This document shows positions 18,398-27,926 of a stretch of 64,000 nucleotides of DNA, in pieces (position 1 is the stretch's first letter; each line of letters opens with the position of its first letter). Below the pieces are notes generated by a model. The model was not told the origin of the DNA, did no database searches, and was given only the letters and a program-made list of their open reading frames with translations. The DNA is from Gammaproteobacteria bacterium (lineage in GTDB: Bacteria; Pseudomonadota; Gammaproteobacteria; SZUA-152): assembly GCA_013152545.1 (NCBI GenBank), contig JAADGF010000068.1:62001-126000 (forward strand), given 5' to 3'. Both the position numbers and the translations under genes were made by a program.

Positions 18398-18679
18398 TTA
18401 AACGGACGTATTCGCACTCGCTACCACTTCGTCCTGTATTCCACCCGACGTATTACTACTCTCAGAGTCTTGTGAGTCTTGTCCAACAACACGCGTGGTT
18501 TGCACGCCACGAGGGCTTTCTGAAGCTTCAAACTGAACTTCCTGCCCTTCTTTTAACGTTTTAAAACCGGTACCATCAATCGTCGAATAGTGAACAAACA
18601 CATCTTCACCACCACTTACTGGAACGATAAAACCATACCCTTTTGCATTGTTGAACCATTTTACTGTTCCTGACTGCAT
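18398..18679 (-). CDS. cold-shock domain protein with C-terminal tail
   Basis: 93 residues from the ATG at 18679 ([18 protein letters not shown]). The cold-shock domain (1-67) has RNP1 (KGYGFI) and RNP2 (VFVHYS) and should bind single-stranded RNA or DNA. A tail of about 25 residues rich in Ser, Asp, Gln and Asn ([13 protein letters not shown]) follows; classical CspA ends near residue 70. It resembles CspD-type or other extended Csp proteins. The long spacer upstream could hold a cold-regulated leader, but I cannot show one. Confidence 0.9.
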   Translation of the reverse strand: MQSGTVKWFNNAKGYGFIVPVSGGEDVFVHYSTIDGTGFKTLKEGQEVQFEASESPRGVQTTRVVGQDSQDSESSNTSGGIQDEVVASANTSV

Positions 18680-19389
18680 AATAATCAACCCCTGTCCATG
18701 TACCAATTTTACTAAATAACAACGTAGTCGATAAACAACTTACACCCTGCTAAAGCAAGAAACGCTATCATTTAAATGACGACTAGACATTAACCTACAG
18801 GTTCAGGCAAACAACCGCAAACAAACAACTCTAACAAGCATTTTAATCAATGCTGATCCTGACCGACAACAACAAAGCTTGATCAGAGCGACCTACCGCA
18901 AAATTGTTTCACAATTGTAACCGCTGTCCATCACACACAAGTTACACATCAGCTAGAAGTTTTAATAGCATAACCCCAGTCAATCTCGCTAGCAACCACC
19001 CAAACTCTAGTCAATTGTTTGCATGTTTGCAAACGATTTTACAGGTTTATACGAATTTTTATTACGCTTGGCCTAATAAAGATAAATTAAGAAGTTTTAT
19101 CAAATAAAACCATGAGTGAACGTAATAATATGGCTTATAATAATACGCAATACTAGAAAGATGTAACACTTTATTTTAACGCCGAAACAAACTTAGATTA
19201 AGTCTAACATCACACCCAAACACAACTTAGAACTCGTCTAAAAAAATAATGCAATAACACTATTTTTTACCTGTTATTCGTTGAGAAAAGCTCAATTTAA
19301 AAGCAGCCATAAACAATGCTGCAAACAATAAACGTAACCCGCCAGCCTACAAAAAAATACTCACTAAAAATTTTCTCAGGAAAAAATTA
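18680..19389. other. intergenic region between divergent csp and DAHP synthase genes
   Basis: About 710 bp, AT-rich. It must carry the promoters of both divergent genes. No reading frame with coding character, no recognised repeat family and no strong terminator were seen. Confidence 0.45.
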
Positions 19390-20520
19390 ATGATCATTAT
19401 ACTTCAACCTAACATCGATCAATCCAGTGACATTTACAACAACGTGTTGCAACATTTATCTAACCTATCGAAAATTGAATTTAGAGTACATAACGTTGAA
19501 GGTGCCCACCAGACGCTTACAGAAATTTACCTCATTGGAGAAACAACCTCGATACCGTTGGAAAGCATCTCTGCACTCCCCGGTGTTGAGCGGGTAATTC
19601 GCATCGCAGATGAATACCGCCTCCTTGGACGCCACTATGATCACGCAAGGTCAACTTCATTTGAATACAACGGCATTGAATTCAGCCAGGAAAACCTACA
19701 TGTTTTTGCCGGACTTTGCGCGGTTGATAATCGTGTCAATGTAGAGCGGATGATGAAAGCTTTAAAAGCAAACGGCCAGTCATGTACCCGCATGGGCGCC
19801 TACAAGCCTCGCACCAGCCCTTACTCTTTTCAAGGCCACGGCGCAAAGTGTTTACCTTATGTATTTGAACTGGCGGGCAAGTACGATATAAAAGTTATCG
19901 CGATGGAAATCACCCATGAAACACATTTGCTTGAAATACAAATGGCGTTGCAACAAACCGGTTACCCCACAGGTATCATGCTGCAGATCGGAACGCGCAA
20001 CACTCAGAACTTTGAACTACTTAAAGCTGTAGGAAAACAACAAACGTTTCCCGTGTTACTAAAACGCGGTTTTGGAATCACCCTTGAAGAATCACTCAAT
20101 GCGGCAGAATATTTGGCCAGTGAAGGAAACACTAAAATATTATTTGGGTTGCGTGGAATGAAAACCAATGCTGGTGACCCACATCGTAATCTGGTGGATT
20201 TTGCACACGTACCCGTTGTCAAAAGGCTAACACGTATGCCGGTTTGCATTGACCCGTCACATTCCGCCGGTACACGAGCAGCTTCTTCTGATAGTATCCT
20301 GGAAATATGTCACGTCACAGCCCAAGGTATTATTGCTGGTGCCAATATGATTTTAGTCGACTTTCACCCCGACCCTGCCAACGCACTTGTGGATGGTGCC
20401 CAGGCGCTGCTATTACACGAGTTGCCATATTTTCTGGAAGATATCCAAATTGCCCGACAAGCCTATAAACAACGCTTAGCATTGGCCAATCGTTTTAGGA
20501 AAGAGCACAACATAACTTAG
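19390..20520 (+). CDS. 3-deoxy-7-phosphoheptulonate synthase (type I-beta-like)
   Basis: First committed enzyme of the shikimate path: phosphoenolpyruvate plus erythrose 4-phosphate to DAHP. 376 residues. An N-terminal ferredoxin-like domain (about 1-75) precedes the TIM barrel. Barrel marks are FAGLCAVDN, GAYKPRTSPYSFQG, LLKRGFGITLEE and VCIDPSHSAGTR. This is the I-beta/KDOPS-like class, not the AroF/G/H class. It sits alone with a GG-rich leader (CAGGAAAAA) as ribosome site. Whether it is feedback-controlled cannot be seen. Confidence 0.9.
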   Translation: MIIILQPNIDQSSDIYNNVLQHLSNLSKIEFRVHNVEGAHQTLTEIYLIGETTSIPLESISALPGVERVIRIADEYRLLGRHYDHARSTSFEYNGIEFSQENLHVFAGLCAVDNRVNVERMMKALKANGQSCTRMGAYKPRTSPYSFQGHGAKCLPYVFELAGKYDIKVIAMEITHETHLLEIQMALQQTGYPTGIMLQIGTRNTQNFELLKAVGKQQTFPVLLKRGFGITLEESLNAAEYLASEGNTKILFGLRGMKTNAGDPHRNLVDFAHVPVVKRLTRMPVCIDPSHSAGTRAASSDSILEICHVTAQGIIAGANMILVDFHPDPANALVDGAQALLLHELPYFLEDIQIARQAYKQRLALANRFRKEHNIT

Positions 20521-20725
20521 CAACAGCACGTGATCATCTGACATTTAATAGCTTGTATTCACTCAACAGAAATAAGTTATTGGGGTTTAACGCTTGCTGC
20601 TGACATGAACCACCATAAACAACTCTTTTTATACGTTAATTATTTTTCTGCCCGTTTCGCTGAAAATGATTATTTTCTAGCCTACACTTAAGAGACATTA
20701 GGCAATATTTACATCAATTGTAACG

Positions 20726-20855
20726 ACTCAGCCTGACGACTTAAATGTTCAGTAACTGCTCAAATTGCCTTTGATTTGTTTGGAAACAAGGAAAAAGTGC
20801 AGTATCTAACCGTGTAAACAAGTATTTTTGACGCCATTATCAAACGAATCAAAAA
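20726..20855 (+). repeat. dispersed repeat family C, copy C2
   Basis: Shares CTCAGCCTGA with C3, and TTAAATGTTCAGTAAC, CTCAAATTGCCTTTGATTTG and AAGTATTTTTGACGCC with the other two copies. An inverted GAATCAAA lies at its end. It occupies the gap between the DAHP synthase gene and the DUF2892 gene. Confidence 0.8.
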
Positions 20856-20954
20856 TAAGCTGACCAGTTACGCATAATGCATTGTTAACCCAATATTAAT
20901 TAATGATTGAGTTTACCGACGCATTGATTGCTCTCAACCAGCGAGGATACTGCT

Positions 20955-21260
20955 ATGCATAAATTTATCGACAAAACGTTACAATCACCCAATGCACTGC
21001 AAAATATTGGTGCAATAGACCGAATGGCTCGAATTATTATTGGCATTACATTGATTGGTGTTTTTTTCATTTTCAATGTTTCACCGCTAACACTATGGCT
21101 GGCAATATTGCCATTAATTGGAATTTTACCGCTAATATCCGGTATTTTAGGTTGGTGTCCAGTATATGCGCTGTTCCACACCAAATCCTGCGGCATGGAC
21201 GAACACAATGCTTGCGGCACATTGCCTTATCAACTTCAACGTTTGTTTCATCGCCACTAA
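20955..21260 (+). CDS. DUF2892 membrane protein
   Basis: 101 residues. It has the DUF2892 pattern: NIGAIDRMARIIIGITLIG, then a hydrophobic hairpin (about 30-75), then GWCPVYALFHTKSC with two Cys. In other bacteria this domain is fused to rhodanese (YgaP) or stands alone; it is thought to be a membrane accessory of sulfur-transfer proteins, but that role is not settled. The ATG at 20955 has GAGG 12 bases upstream. A strong terminator follows. Confidence 0.85.
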   Translation: MHKFIDKTLQSPNALQNIGAIDRMARIIIGITLIGVFFIFNVSPLTLWLAILPLIGILPLISGILGWCPVYALFHTKSCGMDEHNACGTLPYQLQRLFHRH

Positions 21261-21272
21261 CAACAGATCTTT

Positions 21273-21306
21273 AGCGCACCTGAATCCCCAATCAGGTGCG
21301 CTTTTA
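21273..21306 (+). terminator. rho-independent terminator after the DUF2892 gene
   Basis: An 11 bp perfect stem (AGCGCACCTGA / TCAGGTGCGCT) with an 8 base loop, followed by a short T run (TTTT). It begins 13 bases after the stop codon. Confidence 0.85.
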
Positions 21307-21493
21307 CTGCTTCCACCAAACCCGCATCGGTTATATACCCATCGGTGGCTGGCCACTCACACAATATCGATTAAACCTAAGAAATCCTTCGCCTAAGTTA
21401 ATCAATCACGCGGCAATTGCTCCTGCACAGCTCTTATCACCTGCACATACACTATGTTAGCAGCAGAGTAACGATTCAACGGACGTGTTAAGC

Positions 21494-21727
21494 TTATCTT
21501 TTTGCGCTATAAACTAATTGGATTTCACGAATTAATTTCACTAAAAATAATAATGGAAAAACCCCATGCCACAACAAGTCAAATATATCGATAAATTCAA
21601 CAAGCTGCCCTTGCATTAGCATAATTACCTTTTCCACCAGATGGGGTTGAGGCTGAAAAGGCGCAAACCCCAACACCAAGGCAGGCACTAACAATAACCA
21701 AATGGGTATTTTATCGAATAATTTCAT
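21494..21727 (-). CDS. small two-helix membrane protein
   Basis: 77 residues from the ATG at 21727. The first hydrophobic segment (IPIWLLLVPALVLGFAPF) is followed by an amphipathic stretch PHLVEKVIMLMQG and then a second helix (LLWHGVFPLLFLVKLIR). I recall similar short proteins (DKIPxWLL...PHLVEKL...DIFDLLLHG) in other gammaproteobacteria, sometimes annotated loosely as RND-associated. No function can be assigned. Single gene, divergent from ppc. Confidence 0.65.
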   Translation of the reverse strand: MKLFDKIPIWLLLVPALVLGFAPFQPQPHLVEKVIMLMQGQLVEFIDIFDLLWHGVFPLLFLVKLIREIQLVYSAKR

Positions 21728-21989
21728 TCCCAACGTTCCTAAACCAATGAATTGAATAAGATTATACCTTTTCAGTTATCGATAACGCTAATATCCACCC
21801 GTTAACAATGGTAAAAAAACCCTCGGTAAATCACTGATTTTATAAAAACGCCTGCATTTTTCTAAATAAATCTCTGTTAACAAGGTATAATCCCGGTCCC
21901 CGCTGCCCTAATAAATAAAACACAGGCAGCCCATTATATTAAAAAATGAATTAACACTGATTATTTAACTACCTAGGATTTAATGCCTG

Positions 21990-24794
21990 ATGCTAAACGA
22001 ATCTCACGATCAATCATTGAGATCGCTGGTAAAATTGCTCGGCACACTATTGGGCGATGTACTGCGAACACAGGAAGGTGAAAATGTTTTTGATGCCGTT
22101 GAAACGCTCCGACAAGGTTATGTCAGTTTGCGTAAACAAGATAATGCAGCAGAAAGGCATCGACTCGAAAAATTAATTGAGAGCTTAAGTCCGGAAAAAC
22201 TCACTCACGTCGTACGCGCCTTCAGCATTTACTTTGGTTTGGTTAATATTGCCGAAGAAACGCACCTGAGTTATCTGCGCCATGAATCGAGCAAAGATGA
22301 AGGACCCAATTGGATTGGCTCCTTTGACAGAACACTTCAGCAATTGAAAGATTCAGGTATCAGCACTCAGCAATTACAGGTATTGCTCAACCAACTGCAC
22401 TACCACCCTGTTATTACCGCACATCCAACAGAATCAAAACGCCGCACAATACGCGACTTGTTACGCCGCATTACCTCCGTGAATAAGCGCTTAAATGAAA
22501 ACAATTTAACCAAACATGAATACGATGACTGCCTTCAGCAATTCACCAATTTAATACAGGTATTGTGGAAAACCGACGAAGTACGTACCGATCGCCCCAA
22601 GGTTAAAGATGAAATTGCCTACGGTTTAACATATTTTAGCGAGTGTTTATTCGAAGCCGTACCGGCCACTTATCGTCAACTGGAAAATGCTATTGCCCGC
22701 ACCTACGACAAACACAATGACGAAAATATACTACCATTAGTAAAGGTACCCAGCTTTTTACATTTTGGTTCCTGGGTTGGAGGGGACCGTGATGGCAACC
22801 CCAATGTTACACCTAACACCAGCGTAACGGCCCTGTACCTGCAATCGCGCGCAGTGCTTGCTGAATATCTCGAACGCATACAAAACCTCATTGCCACACT
22901 GACCCATTCGATAAAATTTTGTACCCCTTCAGACGAATTACTGCAAAGCCTCGAGCAAGGAAAATCCTACGTCAACCTACAAAATTTCGCCCAAGAACCC
23001 TATCGTCGTAAACTCGCTATCATACGCTATCAACTAAAACAAAACCTCGCCTATGTAAAAAATAGACTACAAAACCAAATACCAGCAGCAGAAGAAGAAT
23101 CCGTCACATTACACAAATATAAAAATGAACAAGCGTTCCTGGCTGATCTCTACCAAATTCGAGATTCACTGATCGCCCACGGTGATTTCAAAATTGCAAA
23201 CGAAGGCCTGCAGGATTTAATCCGCTTGGTAGAAACCTTCGGCTTTTACTTGTTACAGTTGGATATCCGGCAGGAATCAACACGCCATACCCAGGCGGTA
23301 ACTGAAATACTCAAACAATACTCAATCGATTATGACAATCTAAACGAAGTCGCACGCTTAAAAATTCTGTCCCAGATAATATCCGAACCCACACCTAAGC
23401 AATTTGACATTGAAGCATTTAGCGACCAAACCAAAGAAACCCTGGAAGTATTGCAAGTCATTTCGCAGATGCGCGATGAACTTGGCGAAAAAGCTATTGG
23501 CAGTTATGTTATCTCCATGACCCACCAGGCAAGCCATATATTGGAAGTTATGATGCTTGCACACCATTTGAATTTAGCCGGCAAACACAACGAAAAATGG
23601 TTTTGCAATATTGCCATATCACCCTTATTTGAAACCATCGAAGACCTGGAGCACATTGAGCCGGTGATGACCAGCTTGCTGGATAACGAGGTTTATGCTG
23701 CATTGCTAACAGCATCTGGCAACTTACAGGAAGTTATGCTGGGTTATTCAGACTCCTGCAAAGACGGAGGAATTCTGGCATCAGCATGGAACCTTTACAA
23801 GGCACAGAAAAAAGTAACAGATTTAATGGGTTCGCGGGGCATTGCCAGTCGTTTGTTTCATGGCCGCGGCGGCACCATTGGTCGGGGCGGTGGCCCGACG
23901 CATGATTCTATTCTGGCGCAACCGGAAGGAACAGTACACGGTCAGATAAAGCTTACCGAACAAGGCGAAGTACTGTCATTTAAGTATGCCAATGTTGATA
24001 CGGCTATCTATGAATTAGGCATGGGCATCACTGGCTTGTTAATTGCCAGCAACAACTTAGTGGTAACCACGCAACCTGAGCGCAAGGATTATCTGGCCAT
24101 TTTAGATGAACTTGCCAATAACGGTGAACAAGCCTACCGCAAATTAACCGACAGTACAGAAGGTTTTCTGGATTATTTCTACGAAGCCACACCCGTTCCT
24201 GAAATAGGATTGATGAATATCGGCTCTCGCCCATCACACCGCAAAAAAGCTGACCGCTCCAAGTCATCGGTGCGGGCAATCGCCTGGGTATTTGGCTGGG
24301 CACAGTCCCGACACACCCTACCGGCGTGGTATGGCATAGGCACCGCCCTGGAGACTTGGCGCAACAATGATCCGTTACGATTGGTCAAACTGCAAAAAAT
24401 GTATCTGGAATGGCCATTTTTTCAAGCAATGCTCAGCAATACACAAATGGCATTATTTAAAGCGGAATTAGATATTGCACGGGAATATTCAAAGTTATGT
24501 GAAGACAAATCAACAGGCGAAACGATTTACCAGCTTATTCGAGAGGAGTATGAACGAACGACCGTGCAAATCTTAAATATCGTCGGACGTCAAACCCTAT
24601 TAGAAGATAACCAAGCTTTAGCATTATCGCTGACGCGACGGGACCCTTATCTCGACCCACTTAACTATATTCAAATGACCCTGTTAAAGCGCTATCGCAG
24701 CGACTCAATTAGCGATGAGGAAAAAGATATGTGGTTAAATCCATTATTACGTTCCATCAATGGCATCGCAGCCGGAATGCGCAATACCGGCTAA
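21990..24794 (+). CDS. ppc: phosphoenolpyruvate carboxylase
   Basis: Carboxylates PEP to oxaloacetate, refilling the TCA cycle. 934 residues, full length. The catalytic His is in VITAHPTESKRRTI (about residue 148); the glycine-rich loop FHGRGGTIGRGGGPTHD is near 630. Other marks are GSWVGGDRDGNPNVT and GIASRL. The C-terminus NGIAAGMRNTG is the usual one, which contributes to the allosteric site in E. coli. A TATAAT box at 21886-21891 may be part of the promoter. Single gene. Confidence 0.97.
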   Translation: MLNESHDQSLRSLVKLLGTLLGDVLRTQEGENVFDAVETLRQGYVSLRKQDNAAERHRLEKLIESLSPEKLTHVVRAFSIYFGLVNIAEETHLSYLRHESSKDEGPNWIGSFDRTLQQLKDSGISTQQLQVLLNQLHYHPVITAHPTESKRRTIRDLLRRITSVNKRLNENNLTKHEYDDCLQQFTNLIQVLWKTDEVRTDRPKVKDEIAYGLTYFSECLFEAVPATYRQLENAIARTYDKHNDENILPLVKVPSFLHFGSWVGGDRDGNPNVTPNTSVTALYLQSRAVLAEYLERIQNLIATLTHSIKFCTPSDELLQSLEQGKSYVNLQNFAQEPYRRKLAIIRYQLKQNLAYVKNRLQNQIPAAEEESVTLHKYKNEQAFLADLYQIRDSLIAHGDFKIANEGLQDLIRLVETFGFYLLQLDIRQESTRHTQAVTEILKQYSIDYDNLNEVARLKILSQIISEPTPKQFDIEAFSDQTKETLEVLQVISQMRDELGEKAIGSYVISMTHQASHILEVMMLAHHLNLAGKHNEKWFCNIAISPLFETIEDLEHIEPVMTSLLDNEVYAALLTASGNLQEVMLGYSDSCKDGGILASAWNLYKAQKKVTDLMGSRGIASRLFHGRGGTIGRGGGPTHDSILAQPEGTVHGQIKLTEQGEVLSFKYANVDTAIYELGMGITGLLIASNNLVVTTQPERKDYLAILDELANNGEQAYRKLTDSTEGFLDYFYEATPVPEIGLMNIGSRPSHRKKADRSKSSVRAIAWVFGWAQSRHTLPAWYGIGTALETWRNNDPLRLVKLQKMYLEWPFFQAMLSNTQMALFKAELDIAREYSKLCEDKSTGETIYQLIREEYERTTVQILNIVGRQTLLEDNQALALSLTRRDPYLDPLNYIQMTLLKRYRSDSISDEEKDMWLNPLLRSINGIAAGMRNTG

Positions 24795-24845
24795 GCCTCT
24801 AAATATTATCATTGATCAAATTTATATTCACGAAAAAAACAGGGG

Positions 24846-25709
24846 TTAAACGGCCAGATTATCGATTAAACGCGCCTCCCCTAACCAAGCAGCTGCCAGT
24901 ACGCGCATGTTTTTAGTGCTCGTGGTGGCAGGTGTTAGTCGCGTGGCATCACAAATTTGAATATAATCCGGCTTAAAATCGAGATCGCTTAAATATTGTA
25001 ATGATTGCTGCTCAATACACCGCAATTCATTATCTGATAGTGCATTGCTCAACCTTAGCGCCTTTATTCTCCGTACAATACCCAATAACACCTTATATAA
25101 ATTTATCGCGTTTTCGTGCTGATCCTGCGTGAGATACTGATTACGCGAACTCATTGCCAACCCGCCTGACTCTCTGATTGTCTCAACCCCCAGAACCTTA
25201 GTTGCAAAACTCAAATCCGCTACCATGCGCTTTATAATGACTAATTGCTGGTAGTCTTTTTCCCCAAACACGGCCACATCCGGCTGTATGATATTAAATA
25301 ACTTGGTAACAATTGTTGTTACACCGTCAAAATGCCCGGGCCTAAACCGACCACATAAAACATTTGATAGTTCAGGCACTGATACTTTCGTCGTCGACTG
25401 TACTGCATTTGCAAATAGCGATTCAACCTCTGGGACAAAAACTGCGTCAATGCCATGCGAGACCAGCTTTTCAATATCATGATCCAAAGTGCGGGGATAA
25501 TTTTCAAAATCCGTACCCGGCACAAACTGTAATGGGTTAACAAAAACACTGACAACAACACGATCAGCGTTTTTCTTTGCAACATCGACCAAATGCAAAT
25601 GCCCACGATGTAAATTCCCCATCGTGGGTACCAGCGCCAGGGTCTCCCCAGCAACGCGCCATTGCCTCACTTGCGCCCGTATTCGTTGTATCGATTGATG
25701 CTGCAACAT
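24846..25709 (-). CDS. panC: pantothenate synthetase
   Basis: Joins pantoate and beta-alanine with ATP to make pantothenate (CoA path). 287 residues. The N-terminal ATP site is PTMGNLHRGHLHLV (HxGH as HRGH; the family often has LHEGH). Other marks are VFVNPLQF, DVAVFGEKDYQQL and the KMSKS-like MSSRNQYL. It lies 25 bases after panB and is the last gene of the pcnB-folK-dNK-panB-panC order. Confidence 0.96.
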   Translation of the reverse strand: MLQHQSIQRIRAQVRQWRVAGETLALVPTMGNLHRGHLHLVDVAKKNADRVVVSVFVNPLQFVPGTDFENYPRTLDHDIEKLVSHGIDAVFVPEVESLFANAVQSTTKVSVPELSNVLCGRFRPGHFDGVTTIVTKLFNIIQPDVAVFGEKDYQQLVIIKRMVADLSFATKVLGVETIRESGGLAMSSRNQYLTQDQHENAINLYKVLLGIVRRIKALRLSNALSDNELRCIEQQSLQYLSDLDFKPDYIQICDATRLTPATTSTKNMRVLAAAWLGEARLIDNLAV

Positions 25710-25734
25710 ATCAACTTAACTCGGTAAAAAACGA

Positions 25735-26535
25735 TCAGGACGTAAAACTCTGTTGTTTACTCGGAAAATCACCCTCTTTAATGGCTTGAGCATATGCCGC
25801 AATTGCTGCTTGAATACCATTGCTACCCTGTAAAAAATTCTGTGTAAAACGTGGTTGCTTACCCGGTGTAATACCTAACATATCCTGCAACACGAGTACC
25901 TGACCATTGCAATGTGGACCAGCACCTATACCAATCACAGGAACATCCAGAGCAAGGGTGATTTCTTCAGCTAACAACATCGGCACACATTCCAGTAACA
26001 CCATATCCGCCCCCGCTTTTTCCAGCGCAAGCGCATCTTCTAATATAATTTTCGCCGAGTATTTATCTCGGCCCTGCACTTTATAACCACCTAATTTATG
26101 CACTGATTGTGGTTGCAAACCTAAATGGGCACAAACTGGAATACCAAAGGATGTCAGTTGCTTGATGGTATTCACAAGCGCCCGCCCTCCTTCAAGCTTA
26201 ACAATATGCGCGCGCCCCTCTTTCATTAGACGACCAGCACTTTCAACTGCCTGCACTTCAGTGTTATAACTCATGAATGGCATGTCGGCCATAACTAACG
26301 CATTGACGGCACCTCGACTAACAGCTTTAGTGTGATAAATCATTTCATCCAGGGTCACGGGCAAAGTACTTTCATGCCCTTGGATTACCATACTTAAGGA
26401 ATCTCCCACCAGTAGGACCTCCACACCAGCCTCATCAATGATCTGTGCAAATATTGCATCATAGGCCGTTAGGCAGGCAAACCGATCACCAGCCTGCTTC
26501 ATCGCTTTGAGGGTGGCTATCGTAATTTTTGACAT
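25735..26535 (-). CDS. panB: 3-methyl-2-oxobutanoate hydroxymethyltransferase
   Basis: First step of pantoate synthesis, using methylene-tetrahydrofolate. 266 residues. Family motifs are LTAYDAIFAQI, LLVGDSLSMVIQGHESTLPV, MADMPFMSY, KLEGG, and VPVIGIGAGPHCNGQVLVLQD. It sits between the deoxynucleoside kinase gene (119 bases) and panC (25 bases), so panB-panC are surely co-transcribed. Confidence 0.97.
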   Translation of the reverse strand: MSKITIATLKAMKQAGDRFACLTAYDAIFAQIIDEAGVEVLLVGDSLSMVIQGHESTLPVTLDEMIYHTKAVSRGAVNALVMADMPFMSYNTEVQAVESAGRLMKEGRAHIVKLEGGRALVNTIKQLTSFGIPVCAHLGLQPQSVHKLGGYKVQGRDKYSAKIILEDALALEKAGADMVLLECVPMLLAEEITLALDVPVIGIGAGPHCNGQVLVLQDMLGITPGKQPRFTQNFLQGSNGIQAAIAAYAQAIKEGDFPSKQQSFTS

Positions 26536-26654
26536 AAACTATCTCCGCACGTTGCTACCCTGTTGTCAGTATGCTTTGGTTTGGGTACGCTCTGGCTTCA
26601 CAAAAAATGGAATAAAACAAAACGGCAGTATTGACGCACTTATTATTCAGCCCG

Positions 26655-27320
26655 CTACACCATACGCTTACCGTGAAAGGGGACTGGATTGAAGTAATGC
26701 CTACCACTGCGAATTTCATTGATACGTGCCAATAGTAATTCGAAATCCTGTTGATTATTAACCAGATCAATATCTGCGGCATTGACAATTAACAATGGTG
26801 ATTCATTATAATAATAAAAATATCGCGTATAAGCATCGGAAAGCTGCTGTAAATAACGACTTTCCATAAAACGTTCAAATTTCCGGTCTCGTTTATTAAT
26901 CCGATCTAATAAGGTTTGCACAGGCGCTTGCAGGTAAATGACTAAATCCGGTTGCGGTGCATCCAGCGTTAACGAAGAATATACTTGTTCATATAATCGA
27001 AATTCATCATTATCAAGCGTCAGTTGCGCAAACAAACGATCTTTTTCCATTAAAAAATCAGCCACCCGAATCGGCGCAAACAAATCGGATTGACGTAACG
27101 CCTGTATTTGTCGTGCTCGCTGAAACAAGAAAAATAACTGCGTTGGCAACGCCGATCGTTGCGGGTTTTGATAAAATTTTTCCAAAAATGGATTATCTTC
27201 CGCCTGCTCTAATAACAATTCGGCCTGCAACTGCTCCGCCAAACATTTTGTTAGACTGGTTTTACCCACGCCAATCGGGCCTTCCACAACAATATAGCGT
27301 GGAATCTCTTGACTGCTCAT
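26655..27320 (-). CDS. deoxynucleoside kinase
   Basis: 221 residues. The P-loop VEGPIGVGKTSL lies at residues 13-24. Other marks are FLFQRARQ, FLMEKDRLFA (the DRS-like segment), VIYLQAPVQTLLDRI and the lid RDRKFERFM. This P-loop kinase family phosphorylates deoxyadenosine or deoxyguanosine; specificity cannot be read here. A dNK between folK and panB is common in gammaproteobacteria. Confidence 0.9.
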   Translation of the reverse strand: MSSQEIPRYIVVEGPIGVGKTSLTKCLAEQLQAELLLEQAEDNPFLEKFYQNPQRSALPTQLFFLFQRARQIQALRQSDLFAPIRVADFLMEKDRLFAQLTLDNDEFRLYEQVYSSLTLDAPQPDLVIYLQAPVQTLLDRINKRDRKFERFMESRYLQQLSDAYTRYFYYYNESPLLIVNAADIDLVNNQQDFELLLARINEIRSGRHYFNPVPFHGKRMV

Positions 27321-27388
27321 GCACTATAAACCTGTTAAATAATTTTTTAGTTTTTAGAGTTCAATCACCCATTGCTCAGTAAAAAAGA

Positions 27389-27895
27389 CTACGCAACGAT
27401 GATGGTCTTTACATCAGTCAACAATTCCAGATCACCTTTATCACACACCGTTAATAGCTGCGACAATGGCCCATGCCCTGGAATGACTAAATGCGGCGCG
27501 ATTTCATGTAAAGGATACAGGACGAAAGCGCGTTCATACAGCCCAGGATGCGGTATTACCAATGTTTTAGAATTGATTATTTTTTCACCATACAACAATA
27601 CATCCAAATCAATCGTCCTGGAAGACCAACGTTCGGAGGAACGGACACGGCCCAGAGCGGTTTCAATACGCATCAATTCCGCTAACAAATCCAATGGTGA
27701 TAAAGAAGTAACAATTTCAGCAACTGCATTAATGTAACATGGCTGGATTTTTGACCCCATAGGAGCACTTTTATACAGATTAGACATCAATAACCGTTCA
27801 ATACCAGGCACGGTTTCGATCTGTATACTTGCCGCTCGTAGCTGATCAACCGGGCGACCCAAGTTACTACCCAGACCAATATAAGCGGTAATCAT
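27389..27895 (-). CDS. folK: HPPK, folate biosynthesis pyrophosphokinase
   Basis: 2-amino-4-hydroxy-6-hydroxymethyldihydropteridine pyrophosphokinase. 168 residues from the ATG at 27895 (MITAYIGLGSNLGRP). Family marks are PMGSKIQPCYINAVAE, and the HPPK signature WSSRTIDLDVLLYG followed by IPHPGLYERAFVLYPL. The open frame continues upstream into pcnB, but the family N-terminus fixes the start. It begins 32 bases after the pcnB stop. Confidence 0.95.
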   Translation of the reverse strand: MITAYIGLGSNLGRPVDQLRAASIQIETVPGIERLLMSNLYKSAPMGSKIQPCYINAVAEIVTSLSPLDLLAELMRIETALGRVRSSERWSSRTIDLDVLLYGEKIINSKTLVIPHPGLYERAFVLYPLHEIAPHLVIPGHGPLSQLLTVCDKGDLELLTDVKTIIVA

Positions 27896-27926
27896 TTTTC
27901 CGAACAACGTGAGAACAACACCTTGA

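Noticed and set aside
21886-21891. TATAAT box upstream of ppc as a full promoter
   Set aside because: No -35 element at suitable distance, so it is mentioned only in the ppc entry.
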